Positions 25,004 to 33,560 of a stretch of 64,000 bases of DNA are shown one piece after another. The notes under the pieces were generated by a model. That model ran no database searches, was not told where the DNA came from, and saw only the letters and a program-made list of their open reading frames with translations. Source of the DNA: Streptomyces sp. Act143 (lineage in GTDB: Bacteria; Actinomycetota; Actinomycetes; Streptomycetales; Streptomycetaceae). Position 1 is the first letter of the stretch. Every line of letters begins with the position of its first letter. The position numbers and the translations under genes are program-made. The DNA is taken from assembly GCF_003143935.1 (NCBI RefSeq), contig NZ_QFRX01000001.1, positions 1,622,071 through 1,686,070 of the forward strand. The letters run 5' to 3'.

Positions 25004-25870
25004 TCAGCCGTCCCGGTACAGGGCCGTGAGCAGTTCCATCACTGCCTGGGTCGCCGGATGCGGATCGTCCCGCCACCAGGCGAGCCGCACCGCGATCGGC
25101 TCCCCGTCGCGCACCGGCCGGTAGACGACCCCGGGCCGCGGGTACTGGTTGGCGGTGGACTCGGCCGTCATCCCGACACAGCGGCCGGTGGAGATCACGT
25201 TCAGCCAGTCGTCGACGTCGTGCGTCTCCTCGGTGGCCGGGCGAGCCTCCGGCGGCCACAGGTCCGGGGTGGTGGTGCCGGTACGGCGGTCCACCAGCAG
25301 CGTCCGCCCCGCGAGGTCGGCCATCCGCACCGAGCGGCGCCGGACCAGCGGATCGTCGGCGGCCATCGCGCACAGCCGCCGCTCCAGCCCGACGATGGCC
25401 GACTCGAACCGCCGGTCGTCCAGGGCCCGGCGTACGACGGCCAGATCGCAGGCGCCCTCCGCGAGCCCCGCGGTCGTCGAATTGACGCGCACCAGGTGCA
25501 GGTCGGTCTCCGGACGCTCCCTCCCCCACCGGCGCTGGAAGGGCAGCGTGTGCCGGCCGAGCGCCGCCCAGGCGTAGCCGATGCGCAGGTGGGCGTGGCC
25601 CGAGGTGGCGTCCCGGACCAGGTCCGCCACCTCGGCGAGCACCCGCCTGGCCTGCGCGACGACCCGCGCCCCGGCCACGGTCGGGGTCACTTCTCGCGAG
25701 GTCCGCCGCAACAGCCGTACGCCCAGGGCGCGTTCGAGCGAGGCCAGAGTGCGGGAGACGGCCGCCTGGGACACCCCGAGGGTGAGCGCGGCGTCGGTGA
25801 AGGTGCCCTCGTCGACGATGGCGACGAGACAGCGCAGCTGCCGGAGCTCCACATCCGCATCCACATCCAT
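25004..25870 (-). CDS. LysR-family transcriptional regulator
   Basis: A 288-residue LysR regulator with an N-terminal helix-turn-helix in TFTDAALTLGVSQAAVSRTLASLE and a typical effector domain. The ATG at 25870 gives the standard length; the longer frame runs into the divergent promoter. It faces an EamA transporter gene 68 bases away, the usual LysR arrangement for controlling an adjacent divergent gene. The palindrome TTGCGCAA lies in the gap. Confidence 0.86.
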   Translation of the reverse strand: MDVDADVELRQLRCLVAIVDEGTFTDAALTLGVSQAAVSRTLASLERALGVRLLRRTSREVTPTVAGARVVAQARRVLAEVADLVRDATSGHAHLRIGYAWAALGRHTLPFQRRWGRERPETDLHLVRVNSTTAGLAEGACDLAVVRRALDDRRFESAIVGLERRLCAMAADDPLVRRRSVRMADLAGRTLLVDRRTGTTTPDLWPPEARPATEETHDVDDWLNVISTGRCVGMTAESTANQYPRPGVVYRPVRDGEPIAVRLAWWRDDPHPATQAVMELLTALYRDG

Positions 25871-25904
25871 GACGCAAGCGTATAGATCGTCGCACAGATG
25901 CATT

Positions 25905-25917
25905 TTGCGCAAGCATG
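25905..25917. promoter_or_regulatory. Palindromic site between LysR and EamA genes
   Basis: TTGCGCAA with flanking GCAT repeats lies in the 68-base divergent gap between the two genes. It is a plausible but unproven LysR binding element. Confidence 0.35.
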
Positions 25918-25938
25918 CCCGGCCCGCACGATCGGCGT

Positions 25939-26838
25939 ATGCAAGGAGCCCCCGCACGCCCCGCCGCGCCCTCTCCCCTGCCCACCGCCCCGGAACGCGC
26001 AACCGTCCCCGTCGCCGGGGTGGCCACGATGGTCGGCAGCGGCCTGTCCAACCAGGTCGGCGCCGCGGTCGGATCGCTCGCCTTCCCGGTCATCGGCCCC
26101 GTGGGCGTGGTGACGGTACGTCAATACGTGGCCGCGGCAGTACTGTTGGCCGTCGGAAGGCCGCGGCTGAGGTCGTTCACCTGGCGCCAGTGGTGGCCGG
26201 TGCTGCTGCTGGCCGTGGTGTTCGGGACGATGAACCTGTCCCTCTACACGGCCGTCGACCGGATCGGCCTCGGACTGGCGGTGACCCTGGAGTTCCTCGG
26301 CCCGCTGGGCATCGCGCTGGCGACCACCCGGCGGCGGGTGGACGCGTGCTGCGCGCTGTTCGCGACCGCGGGGGTCGTCACGCTGATGCGGCCGCGGCCC
26401 TCCGCCGACTACCTCGGCATGGGGCTCGGTCTGCTCGCCGCCCTCTGCTGGGCGTCGTACATCCTCCTCAACCGCACCGTCGGCAGCCGGCTGCCCGGGG
26501 CGCAGGGGTCGGCGGCCGCGGCCATGGTGTCGGCGCTGATGTTCCTGCCGGTCGGGATCGCGGCCGCCGTACGCCACCCGCCGACCGCGGGGGCGGCCGG
26601 CTGCGCGGTGGCCGCGGGCGTGCTGTCCTCGGCGGTTCCCTACCTCGCCGACCTGTTCACCCTGCGACGGGTGCCGGCCCCGGTGTTCGGCCTGTTCATG
26701 AGCGTCAACCCGGTCCTGGCGGCCCTGGTCGGGTGGGTGGTCCTGGGGCAGGGGCTGGGATGGCCGGAGTGGACGGGCGTCGCGGCGGTGGTCGGGGCGA
26801 ACGCGATCGGCATCCTCACGGCACGAGCGACGGCGTGA
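25939..26838 (+). CDS. EamA/DMT-superfamily transporter
   Basis: A 299-residue membrane protein with ten predicted helices forming two EamA repeats. The second repeat begins near LGMGLGLLAALCWASYILLNRTVG and ends with FGLFMSVNPVLAALVGWVVLGQ, typical of RhtA-like metabolite exporters. The start at 25939 follows the LysR-EamA gap; eight extra codons upstream are possible. It is probably controlled by the adjacent LysR protein. The exported compound is unknown. Confidence 0.83.
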   Translation: MQGAPARPAAPSPLPTAPERATVPVAGVATMVGSGLSNQVGAAVGSLAFPVIGPVGVVTVRQYVAAAVLLAVGRPRLRSFTWRQWWPVLLLAVVFGTMNLSLYTAVDRIGLGLAVTLEFLGPLGIALATTRRRVDACCALFATAGVVTLMRPRPSADYLGMGLGLLAALCWASYILLNRTVGSRLPGAQGSAAAAMVSALMFLPVGIAAAVRHPPTAGAAGCAVAAGVLSSAVPYLADLFTLRRVPAPVFGLFMSVNPVLAALVGWVVLGQGLGWPEWTGVAAVVGANAIGILTARATA

Positions 26839-26848
26839 GCGAGAACGA

Positions 26849-26899
26849 GAGCGTGAGAGACGGTGAGAGCGTGAGAGACGGCGTGAGCGTGAGAGACGG
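26849..26899. repeat. Three-copy 18-bp tandem repeat
   Basis: The 15-mer GAGCGTGAGAGACGG occurs at 26849, 26867 and 26885, an 18-base period, directly after the EamA stop and beside the decayed response-regulator sequence. Confidence 0.85.
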
Positions 26900-26941
26900 C
26901 GTGAGCGGCGGCGCGACCGACGGTGCGAACGGAGCACGGCG

Positions 26942-27275
26942 GTCCGACTCGGCGATCCGGACGGGCTTGGTGACGTAGTCCTCCCCGCCGGGGCCGAGTT
27001 CGGCAGCAGACGGTGCAGGGCGTCGCAGGAGGCCAGGTAGAGCCGTGGGGGGCGATCGGCGGGGGCGATGCGGCGCCGTGGGCGAGGTCCGCGAGGTCCG
27101 CGAGGTCCGCGAGGTCCGCGAGGTCCGCGAGGTCCGCGAGGTCCGCGAGGTCCGGCAGCGTGGCGTCGAGGACGACCAGGTCGTACCGCTGCCGGGTGAG
27201 CCGCACCATGCCCTCGGCGCCGGTACCCGCGGTGCCGACCCGGCACAGTTTCGGCGCCCTCCGCCAGAAACCACG
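26942..27275 (-). pseudogene. Response-regulator receiver-domain relic
   Basis: On the minus strand, pieces of a CheY-like receiver domain occur in the right order but in different frames. First come VGTAGTGAEG and RYDLVVLDATLPDL (phosphoacceptor-strand region). A run of Ala-Asp-Leu repeats follows, then LYLASCDALHRLLP, and finally GPGGEDYVTKPVRI, which holds the conserved Lys-Pro. Two or more frameshifts and a repeat expansion separate them, and no DNA-binding domain follows. It is a decayed OmpR-type regulator. No working gene can be drawn here. Confidence 0.7.
27082..27153. repeat. Eight-copy 9-bp tandem repeat (GCGAGGTCC)
   Basis: Eight perfect head-to-tail copies of GCGAGGTCC lie inside the receiver-domain relic. 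On the minus strand they read Ala-Asp-Leu and start exactly after its LPDL motif, consistent with slippage expansion of an original DL-coding stretch. Confidence 0.95.
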
Positions 27276-27366
27276 CCCGGCCCCAGCGGCCCTCCCTGGG
27301 AACCGCGACCGGCCCCGGCCCGCTCTCCCCCACCCCGGAAACCGCGACCGGCCCCAGCGGCTCCCT
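27268..27366. repeat. Imperfect GC-rich repeats
   Basis: Three imperfect copies of a roughly 30-base unit built on CCGCGACCGGCCCC occur between the relic and the maleylacetate reductase gene. No gene or promoter is evident from about 27276 to 27399. Confidence 0.6.
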
Positions 27367-27399
27367 CGGAGTCCGCGCTCCGAGGAGCCCGCTCATCTC

Positions 27400-28476
27400 C
27401 TACGACGGCTTCGGCGCCCCGCCCTCGAACGCCGCCCGCAGCAGCGCCAGCACCCCGTCCGCCGTGACTTCCGCGGGGTTGGGGTAGGACTGACCCGCCG
27501 TCTGCGCGGCCGCCACCGCCAGGTCGGTCTCCTTCAGGCCCAGTTCCGCGAGCGAGCGCGGTGCGCCCAGGTCACCGGCCAGGCGCCACAGGGCCGTTGG
27601 GGCGTCGGCCGCGTCCAGGGCCCGGGCGACGGCCGCCGCCGCCTCGGGGGCCGCGGCGGCGTTGTACGCCAGGGCGTACGGGAGGACCACGGTGTGCGTG
27701 TCCGCGTGGGGCAGGCCGAAGGTGCCGCCGAGGACGTGGCACAGCTTGTGGTGCAGGCCCATGGTGGTGGCGCCCAGGCAGGAGCCGCAGAGCCAGGCGC
27801 CGTAGAGGGCGCGGCTGCGGGCGTCCAGGCTGCGCGGGTCTGCGGCCAGCCGGGGCAGCGCGCCCGCCATGGCGCGGACGCCCTCCTCCGCGGTCAGCGC
27901 GATCAGGGGTGAGGTGTCGGGGGCGTACAGGGCCTCGACGGCGTGCGCGAGGGCGTTGACGCCGCTGGTGACGGAGAGCGGGACGGGGAGGGTGAGGGTG
28001 AGCTCGGGGTCGTAGACGATGGCGCGGGGCAGCACGGACGGGTCGCGTCCGGTGCGTTTGGCGCCGTGTTCGGTCAGGCCCCACACCGGGGTCGCCTCGG
28101 AGCCGGAGTACGTGGAGGGGACCGCGATCAGGGGCAGGCCGGTGCGCAGGGCGATCGCCTTGCCGAGGCCGATGGCGGAACCGCCGCCGACCGCGACACA
28201 GCCGTCGGCGTCCACGGCCCGGGCCACCGCCACGGCCCGCTCGGCGACTTCGGCGGGGACGTGCATCCTGGCCCCGGTGTGCAGGCCGGCGCAGGCCGGG
28301 CCGAGGGAGTCGGCGACCGCCCGCGCGGTGTCGGCGCCGTGGGCGCCGGAGACCACCAACAGCCGCCGCAGACCGAGCCGTTGGGCCTCCCCCGCGGTCG
28401 CGGTCGTCGCGCCGCCGGGACGGAAGACGACCCGGACGGGCGGCGTCTCGTGGATGAAGTCCGCGAGGGGGTTCAC
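27400..28476 (-). CDS. Maleylacetate reductase
   Basis: A 358-residue iron-containing alcohol dehydrogenase-fold enzyme. The nucleotide-binding GGGSAIGLGKAIALRTGLPLI segment is followed by VPSTYSGSEATPVWG, a hallmark of maleylacetate reductases. Later His residues in NALAHAVEALY and LHHKLCHVLGG are candidate metal ligands. It reduces maleylacetate to 3-oxoadipate. The GTG start overlaps the dioxygenase stop (GTGA at 28473-28476). With that enzyme it forms the two-step hydroxyquinol branch that feeds the beta-ketoadipate pathway. Confidence 0.88.
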   Translation of the reverse strand: MNPLADFIHETPPVRVVFRPGGATTATAGEAQRLGLRRLLVVSGAHGADTARAVADSLGPACAGLHTGARMHVPAEVAERAVAVARAVDADGCVAVGGGSAIGLGKAIALRTGLPLIAVPSTYSGSEATPVWGLTEHGAKRTGRDPSVLPRAIVYDPELTLTLPVPLSVTSGVNALAHAVEALYAPDTSPLIALTAEEGVRAMAGALPRLAADPRSLDARSRALYGAWLCGSCLGATTMGLHHKLCHVLGGTFGLPHADTHTVVLPYALAYNAAAAPEAAAAVARALDAADAPTALWRLAGDLGAPRSLAELGLKETDLAVAAAQTAGQSYPNPAEVTADGVLALLRAAFEGGAPKPS

Positions 28477-29324
28477 ACGCGCTCCAGTACGAGGTCGATG
28501 TGCGCGTGCCGGAAGGGGGTCGGCACGCCCGACTCCGCTGCCAGAGCGGGGTCGTCGGTCGGTGCGAAGTCGCGGACCAGGCTCTGCTTGACGGCGAACA
28601 CCGCGTCCGAGTCGAGGTACTCGTCGCCCGCCACGAAGATGTGGGTGGTGACCGGGGTGTGGTCCGGGGCCGAGGCGATGAAGTGGATGTGGGCCGGGCG
28701 GTAGGGGTGCCGGCGGGTGGCCCTGAGCAGGTCGCCGACCGGGCCGTCGGTGGGGATCGGGTACGAGCTCGGCACGCAGGTGCGGCAGCGGAAGCGGCCC
28801 TCGCTGTCCGTGGTGAACAGGCCGCGGCCGTTGCCCGGCGGCTGGACGTCCGGCTGCTGGACGTCGTAGAAGCCGTTGCCGTCGGCCTGCCAGACGTCGA
28901 CGGCCGCGCCGGGCAGCGGGGTGCCGTCGGCGGACAGGACACGGCCGCTGACCACACAGGGCTCGCCGTCGCCGACGAGGTCGATGTTCGCGCCGGGTTC
29001 GCGGGCCGGGGAGGCGGTCATGTGGAAGGGGCCGAGGACGGTCGACTCGGTGGCGGCGGGCGAGCCGTGGCCGTGGAGGGTCTCCAGCAGCATCGACAGG
29101 CCGAGCACGTCCGACAGGAGGATGAACTCCTGTCGCGTGTCCGTGCAGGTCTGTCCCGTCGCCGTGAGGAAGCGGATCGCCGCCGCCCACTCCTCCTGCG
29201 TCAGCCGGGTCTCGCGGGCGAAGTCGTGCAGATGGCGGACGAGGGCGGTGAGCAGCTCGCGCAGGCGCGGGTCGGCCGTGTCGCGCAGGCTGCGGATCGC
29301 CTCGTCGGTGACGTCGGTGGTCAT
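28473..29324 (-). CDS. Intradiol dioxygenase, probably hydroxyquinol 1,2-dioxygenase
   Basis: A 283-residue intradiol ring-cleavage dioxygenase with an N-terminal helical dimerisation domain and a beta-sandwich core. Fe(III) ligands are Tyr153 (NGFYDVQ), Tyr188 (SSYPIP), His212 and His214 (RPAHIHF). Catechol and hydroxyquinol dioxygenases share this layout. Coupling to maleylacetate reductase favours hydroxyquinol (1,2,4-trihydroxybenzene) as substrate and maleylacetate as product. An AGGGAG site precedes the ATG. Confidence 0.88.
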   Translation of the reverse strand: MTTDVTDEAIRSLRDTADPRLRELLTALVRHLHDFARETRLTQEEWAAAIRFLTATGQTCTDTRQEFILLSDVLGLSMLLETLHGHGSPAATESTVLGPFHMTASPAREPGANIDLVGDGEPCVVSGRVLSADGTPLPGAAVDVWQADGNGFYDVQQPDVQPPGNGRGLFTTDSEGRFRCRTCVPSSYPIPTDGPVGDLLRATRRHPYRPAHIHFIASAPDHTPVTTHIFVAGDEYLDSDAVFAVKQSLVRDFAPTDDPALAAESGVPTPFRHAHIDLVLERV

Positions 29325-29364
29325 GAGGGCTCCCTTCCCCGGCAGGCCCCGACCTTACGCTCCG

Positions 29365-29880
29365 TCACTTGATGACGGCGTTGGCCACGACCACCCCCAC
29401 CCCCAGCAGCGCGTCCACCGCGCCGATCAGCACGGCCGCGGTCCACGAGCGGTGCGCCCGGCGGGCCGTCACCAGCCCGAGGGTGAACAGCAGGGTGATG
29501 TTCAGGGTGAACGCCGGGTACTCCACCCCTTTCGCGGGCCACCAGCCCCAGCCCGCCCCCGCCAGTACCGCGACCGTGGGGAGGACCGCGGCGATCAGCG
29601 GCCACTCGTTGACCAGCGTGCGCAGGGCGTCCCCGCGGCGGTGCGGGGTGCGTTCGGCGATGTAGTGGGCGTAGCCGTGGGCGAGGGCGGAGGCGAGGGC
29701 CGTGACCAGCAGCCACAGGGCGTCGTAGCGGCGGCTGTCCTGGGAGGTGTGGCCGTACTGGGTGAGCGCGGCGACCATCGAGCAGGCGAGGACGGCGCCG
29801 TAGACGCCGCCGAACAGGACGGCCTCGCGGGTGTCGTGCGGGTGCGGTGCGTCGGCGGGCTCCGCCGCGGCCTGTGCCAT
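29365..29880 (-). CDS. Four-to-five-helix integral membrane protein of unknown function
   Basis: A 171-residue protein (from the ATG at 29880) with hydrophobic segments near the starts LFGGVYGAVLACSMVAAL, LWLLVTALASALAHG, PLIAAVLPTVAVLAGAG, FTLNITLLFTLGLVTA and AVLIGAVDALLGVGVVV. I recognise no enzymatic motif. The start is uncertain: GTG codons slightly upstream, one preceded by GAGG, would add about 5-8 residues. It is separated from the dioxygenase by only 40 bases and divergent from a cupin gene. Function unassigned. Confidence 0.65.
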   Translation of the reverse strand: MAQAAAEPADAPHPHDTREAVLFGGVYGAVLACSMVAALTQYGHTSQDSRRYDALWLLVTALASALAHGYAHYIAERTPHRRGDALRTLVNEWPLIAAVLPTVAVLAGAGWGWWPAKGVEYPAFTLNITLLFTLGLVTARRAHRSWTAAVLIGAVDALLGVGVVVANAVIK

Positions 29881-30002
29881 GTCTCCCACGATCACGTGCC
29901 TCGCGGCCGGCCGCCAGTCGCGACGAAGTGTCCTCCCACCTGGACCGATACCCCACACCCTGTCCACGGCCCAGGGGTGTGCGCGCTGGCTAGGGTCCTC
30001 CC

Positions 30003-30359
30003 ATGAGCACCGTGAGCCACAGTTTCGCCGTCCACATCCCCGACGCCGAGCTCGAACCCGAGCCCCTCGACCCCGATCAGATCGTGTCCGGGACGCCCGA
30101 GGTGACCGGGAAGGTGCTCTGGGAGTCGGCGGACGGCAAGCAGATCCGCGGCATCTGGCAGATCACGCCGGGTGTCGTCACCGACACCGAGGCGGACGAG
30201 CTGTTCGTGGTGATCAGCGGGTCGGCCACCGTCGAGGTGGCGGGCGGGCCGACGCTGGAGGTCGGGCCCGACGACCTGGCCGTCCTGCGCGCGGGCGACC
30301 GTACGACGTGGACGGTGCACGAGACGCTGCGCAAGGCGTACGCGATCAATCTCAGCTAG
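30003..30359 (+). CDS. Cupin (DUF861-like) protein
   Basis: A 118-residue small cupin of the ureidoglycolate-lyase-like cupin_3 type. Seen: GIWQITPGVVTDTEADELFVVISGSATVEV, then the second strand set ending at LRAGDRTTWTVHETLRKAYAIN. The His-rich metal motif is reduced, with Asp/Glu in place of His, as often in this subgroup. It is divergent from the membrane protein and convergent with the LacI gene. Function unknown. Confidence 0.78.
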   Translation: MSTVSHSFAVHIPDAELEPEPLDPDQIVSGTPEVTGKVLWESADGKQIRGIWQITPGVVTDTEADELFVVISGSATVEVAGGPTLEVGPDDLAVLRAGDRTTWTVHETLRKAYAINLS

Positions 30360-30387
30360 GCCGTACGCCGCCGGCGGCGGTGCGTCC

Positions 30388-31413
30388 TCAATCCCGGCTC
30401 GGCATGTTGTACGGGGTCACGACCTGGATCGGGGACGGCAGCGTCGGCCCGGCGGGCGGCAGCGCGCCGTGGGCCCGCATGACGAGGTGGCAGGCCTCGC
30501 GGAGGTCCTGGCGCAGGTCGTGGTGGAGGACCGCGGAGAGGCGGTGCTCGCTCAGCAGGCGGGTGTTGTCGTGGTCGAGGTCGTGGGCGACGAACACCAC
30601 GCACGCGCGGCCCAGGTCCGCGAAGGCGCGCAGGGTCGCGATGTTGCCGCCGCCGATGGAGTAGACGGCACGGATGTCCGGGTCGCGGGCGAGGGCGGCG
30701 CGGACGAGGTCGTACTGGGTGGCGTCCAGGCCCTGGCCCTCGGCGATCTCGACGAGGGTGCGGTCGGGGTGGTGGGCGCGCATGGCGCTGCGGAAGCCCA
30801 TCTCACGCTCCTCCTCGTTGCGGAAGAAGCCGCTGCTGAGGCTGGTGAGGACGTTGCCGGGCCGGTCGCCGAGCCACTGGCCCATGAGGTACGCGGCCGT
30901 CGCCCCGGCCGCCCTGTTGTCTATGCCGACGTAGCCGAGGCGGGCGCTGGCGGGCAGGTCGGTGACCAGGGTGACGACCGGGATGCCCGCGGCCACCAGG
31001 CGTCCGACGGCCGCGGTGACCTCGGGGACGTCCGGCGCCTTGAGGATCACGCCCTGGGAGCCGCGCCGGGCTATCCGGTCCAGGGTGCGGACCTGCTCCT
31101 CGACCGGGCCGGTCTCCCGGAAGTGGAAGCGGGACCGCACGACCGCCGGGTGCAGGGCGGGCAGTTCCGCCTCCAGCGCGGCACGGACCGCGGTGCTGAA
31201 GCGCTCCGGCGCCTGCATCACTATGTCGATCATGAAGGTGCGGCCCACCAGCCGGACCTGCGTGCGCTGCCGGTCGAGGTCGGCGATGGCCTGCCGGACC
31301 TCGCGGGCGGTGCTCTCCCGGACGCCGCCCCTGCCGTTCAGGACACGGTCGACCGTGGCCTCGCTCAGACCTGCCTGACGTGCGATTTCCCGGATCGGGA
31401 AGGGGTGGCCCAT
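30388..31413 (-). CDS. LacI-family transcriptional regulator
   Basis: A 341-residue LacI-type regulator. The helix-turn-helix and hinge show as IREIARQAGLSEATVDRVLNGRGGVRE, followed by a sugar-binding-protein-like effector domain with GVILKAPDVPEV and YVGIDNRAAG. It is divergent from the PhyH dioxygenase operon across 130 bases that contain a TGACAG/CTGTCA inverted repeat. It probably senses a sugar or cyclitol and controls that operon. Confidence 0.87.
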   Translation of the reverse strand: MGHPFPIREIARQAGLSEATVDRVLNGRGGVRESTAREVRQAIADLDRQRTQVRLVGRTFMIDIVMQAPERFSTAVRAALEAELPALHPAVVRSRFHFRETGPVEEQVRTLDRIARRGSQGVILKAPDVPEVTAAVGRLVAAGIPVVTLVTDLPASARLGYVGIDNRAAGATAAYLMGQWLGDRPGNVLTSLSSGFFRNEEEREMGFRSAMRAHHPDRTLVEIAEGQGLDATQYDLVRAALARDPDIRAVYSIGGGNIATLRAFADLGRACVVFVAHDLDHDNTRLLSEHRLSAVLHHDLRQDLREACHLVMRAHGALPPAGPTLPSPIQVVTPYNMPSRD

Positions 31414-31481
31414 GGGCAGGCTCCTTGAGGGGTTTTTGATGGCTCCGTGCCGGTTGTTCGACGGGTTTGTACTGACAAGAA

Positions 31482-31506
31482 TGACAGCGTTGCGTCGCCC
31501 CTGTCA
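31482..31506. promoter_or_regulatory. Inverted repeat in the LacI-PhyH divergent promoter region
   Basis: TGACAG (31482-31487) and CTGTCA (31501-31506) form a 6-bp inverted repeat with a 13-base spacer. A nearby GTACTGACAAG resembles the GTATTGACAGG arm of the 41126-41195 operator. Either could bind a sugar-responsive repressor. Confidence 0.35.
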
Positions 31507-31543
31507 CCGAAGCGCTGCTCGCCCTGTCATCGAGAGGACGTCG

Positions 31544-32710
31544 ATGTCCTTCACCGCCGTACACCGCCGTGCCTGGCTGTCCGAGCAGGACTGCGACCTC
31601 GCCGCCCTGCGCCCGCTCGTCGAGCGCACCACCGACCCGGCCGACTACCCGTACGCCGACGCCGTGGAGCGGAGCGTCCTGCTCTACGACAGCGAGCGCG
31701 TCGGGGCCGCCGCGGACCGCCGTGCGGTCCAGGAGGAGCTGGTACGGGCCCTGACGGACGGGCCCGGCGTCGTGGTCTTCCGGGGCGCGTTCTGGGACCT
31801 CGCGGTCGTCGACCGGGCGACCGCCGTCTTCGAGGCGCTGATCCGCGAGCAGGACGCGGCGGGCGCCACCGCCGGGGACCACTTCGCGAAGCCCGGCGCC
31901 AACGAGCGGGTGTGGAACGCGCTGGAGAAGGCCGCCCTGTACGACCCGGCGGCGTTCGCCGACTACTACGCCAACCCCGTCCTCGCCCTGGCCGCCGAGG
32001 CCTGGCTCGGCCCCGGCTACCAGGTCACCTCCCAGGTCAACGTGGTCAACCCGGGCGGCCTCGCGCAGACCGCGCACCGCGACTACCACCTCGGCTTCCT
32101 GTCCGACGAGGTCGCCGCCGCCTACCCGTCCCATGTGCACCGCCTCTCCCCCGTGCTCACCCTTCAGGGCGCGGTGGCGCACTGCGACATGCCGGTGGAG
32201 TCGGGGCCGACGCTGTACCTGCCGTACTCGCAGACGTTCGAGCCGGGGTATCTGGCGTGGCGGCGGCCGGAGTTCCAGGCGTACTTCAAGGAGCATCACG
32301 TCCAGCTGCCGCTGGCCAAGGGCGACGCCGTCTTCTTCAACCCGGCGCTGTTCCACGCGGCCGGCACCAACCGCACCACCGATGTGCGGCGCGTCGCCAA
32401 TCTGCTCCAGGTGTCCTCGGCGTTCGGGCGGGCCATGGAGACCGTGGACCGGGAGACGATGGCGAACGCGGTCTACCCGGTGCTGCTGCGGCGGGCGACG
32501 GAGGGGGCGAGCGAGGAGTGGCTGGCGAACGTCATCGCCGCGAGCGCCGAGGGCTACCCCTTCCCCACCAACCTCGACAGCGATCCGCCCATCGACGGGC
32601 TCGCCCCGCCCTCGCAGGCCGACCTGGTCCGGCGGGCCCTGCGCGAGCGGTGGACGCCGCGGACGCTGCGGGACGAGCTGCGGGCGGCGGCCGAGCGGCG
32701 CGCGAGCTGA
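31544..32710 (+). CDS. Phytanoyl-CoA dioxygenase (PhyH) family protein
   Basis: A 388-residue Fe(II)/2-oxoglutarate-dependent dioxygenase-like protein. The HxD pair is in TAHRDYHLGF, and the distal His is in LFHAAGTNRT, followed by an Arg in DVRRVANLL that may bind 2-oxoglutarate. PhyH enzymes hydroxylate diverse small molecules. The ATG at 31544 follows GAGAGGA. It is first in a five-gene plus-strand operon with an SDR, two Gfo/Idh dehydrogenases and a GNAT protein. A hydroxylation step feeding polyol oxidation is inferred. Confidence 0.82.
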   Translation: MSFTAVHRRAWLSEQDCDLAALRPLVERTTDPADYPYADAVERSVLLYDSERVGAAADRRAVQEELVRALTDGPGVVVFRGAFWDLAVVDRATAVFEALIREQDAAGATAGDHFAKPGANERVWNALEKAALYDPAAFADYYANPVLALAAEAWLGPGYQVTSQVNVVNPGGLAQTAHRDYHLGFLSDEVAAAYPSHVHRLSPVLTLQGAVAHCDMPVESGPTLYLPYSQTFEPGYLAWRRPEFQAYFKEHHVQLPLAKGDAVFFNPALFHAAGTNRTTDVRRVANLLQVSSAFGRAMETVDRETMANAVYPVLLRRATEGASEEWLANVIAASAEGYPFPTNLDSDPPIDGLAPPSQADLVRRALRERWTPRTLRDELRAAAERRAS

Positions 32711-32725
32711 AAGGAACGTACTCCC

Positions 32726-33511
32726 ATGGCACTTCAGGGACTTCTGGAGGACAAGGTCGTCCTCGTCAACGGCGGCAGCCAGGGCGTGGGCGCCGCGATC
32801 GCGCGGGCCGCGGTGCGTGAGGGCGCGGTCGTGGCCGTGTCCGGTCGGCGCCCGGAGCCGGGCGAGGCGCTGGTGGCCGAGCTGACGGCGGCCGGCGGCA
32901 AGGCCATGTTCGTGCGGGCCGACCTCGCGGACGCCGAGCAGGCGAAGGCGTCGGTGGCGTCGGTGGTCGCCGTGTACGGCCGGATCGACTGCCTGGTGAA
33001 CTCCGCGGGCCTGACCTCCCGGGGCACGCTGCTCGACACCACGCCCGAGCTGTTCGACCAGCACATCGCCATCAACCTCAAGGCGCCGTTCTTCGCGATG
33101 CAGGCCGCGGTCGCCGACATGGTGGCCCGCGAGGCGCCCGGCACGGTGGTCAACATCATCACGTCCTCGGCGCACGGCGGGCAGCCGTTCCTCGCCCCGT
33201 ACGTGGCCGCGAAGGCCGGGCTGATCGGCCTGACCCGCAACGCCGCGCACGCGCACCGCTGGGACCGGGTACGGATCAACGGGCTGAACATCGGCTGGAC
33301 GGCGACCGAGGGCGAGGACGCCACGCAGAGGACGTTCCACGGCGCCGCGGACGACTGGCGCGAGCAGGCCGCCGCGAGGCTGCCCATGGGCAAGCTCGGC
33401 CAGCCGGACGAGATCGCCGACTTCGTGGTCCTGCTGCTGTCCGACCGGTCGGGCGTGGTCACCGGCTCGGTGATCGACTGGGACCAGAACGTCCTCGGCG
33501 GCCTGGACTGA
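32726..33511 (+). CDS. Short-chain dehydrogenase/reductase
   Basis: A 261-residue classical SDR. The cofactor motif is NGGSQGVGAAIA near residue 14, NSAG follows at LVNSAGLTS, and the catalytic Ser (TSSAHGG), Tyr and Lys (YVAAKAGL) are in place. GRRP after strand 2 suggests an NADP(H) preference. It starts 15 bases after the PhyH gene with an AAAGGA site. Substrate is probably a sugar, cyclitol or the PhyH product. Confidence 0.86.
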   Translation: MALQGLLEDKVVLVNGGSQGVGAAIARAAVREGAVVAVSGRRPEPGEALVAELTAAGGKAMFVRADLADAEQAKASVASVVAVYGRIDCLVNSAGLTSRGTLLDTTPELFDQHIAINLKAPFFAMQAAVADMVAREAPGTVVNIITSSAHGGQPFLAPYVAAKAGLIGLTRNAAHAHRWDRVRINGLNIGWTATEGEDATQRTFHGAADDWREQAAARLPMGKLGQPDEIADFVVLLLSDRSGVVTGSVIDWDQNVLGGLD

Positions 33512-33560
33512 ACCTCACCAGCACTGTCACTGCAAGAACCCTCAAGGAGCTGCACCCCCC

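Noticed and set aside
27082-27153. Regular repeats considered as a CRISPR array
   Set aside because: The 9-bp units are head-to-tail without spacers and no cas genes are present; they are simple tandem repeats.
30803-33340. 845-codon minus-strand open frame
   Set aside because: It is antisense to the PhyH and SDR genes and in another frame of the LacI gene, with no recognisable motif.
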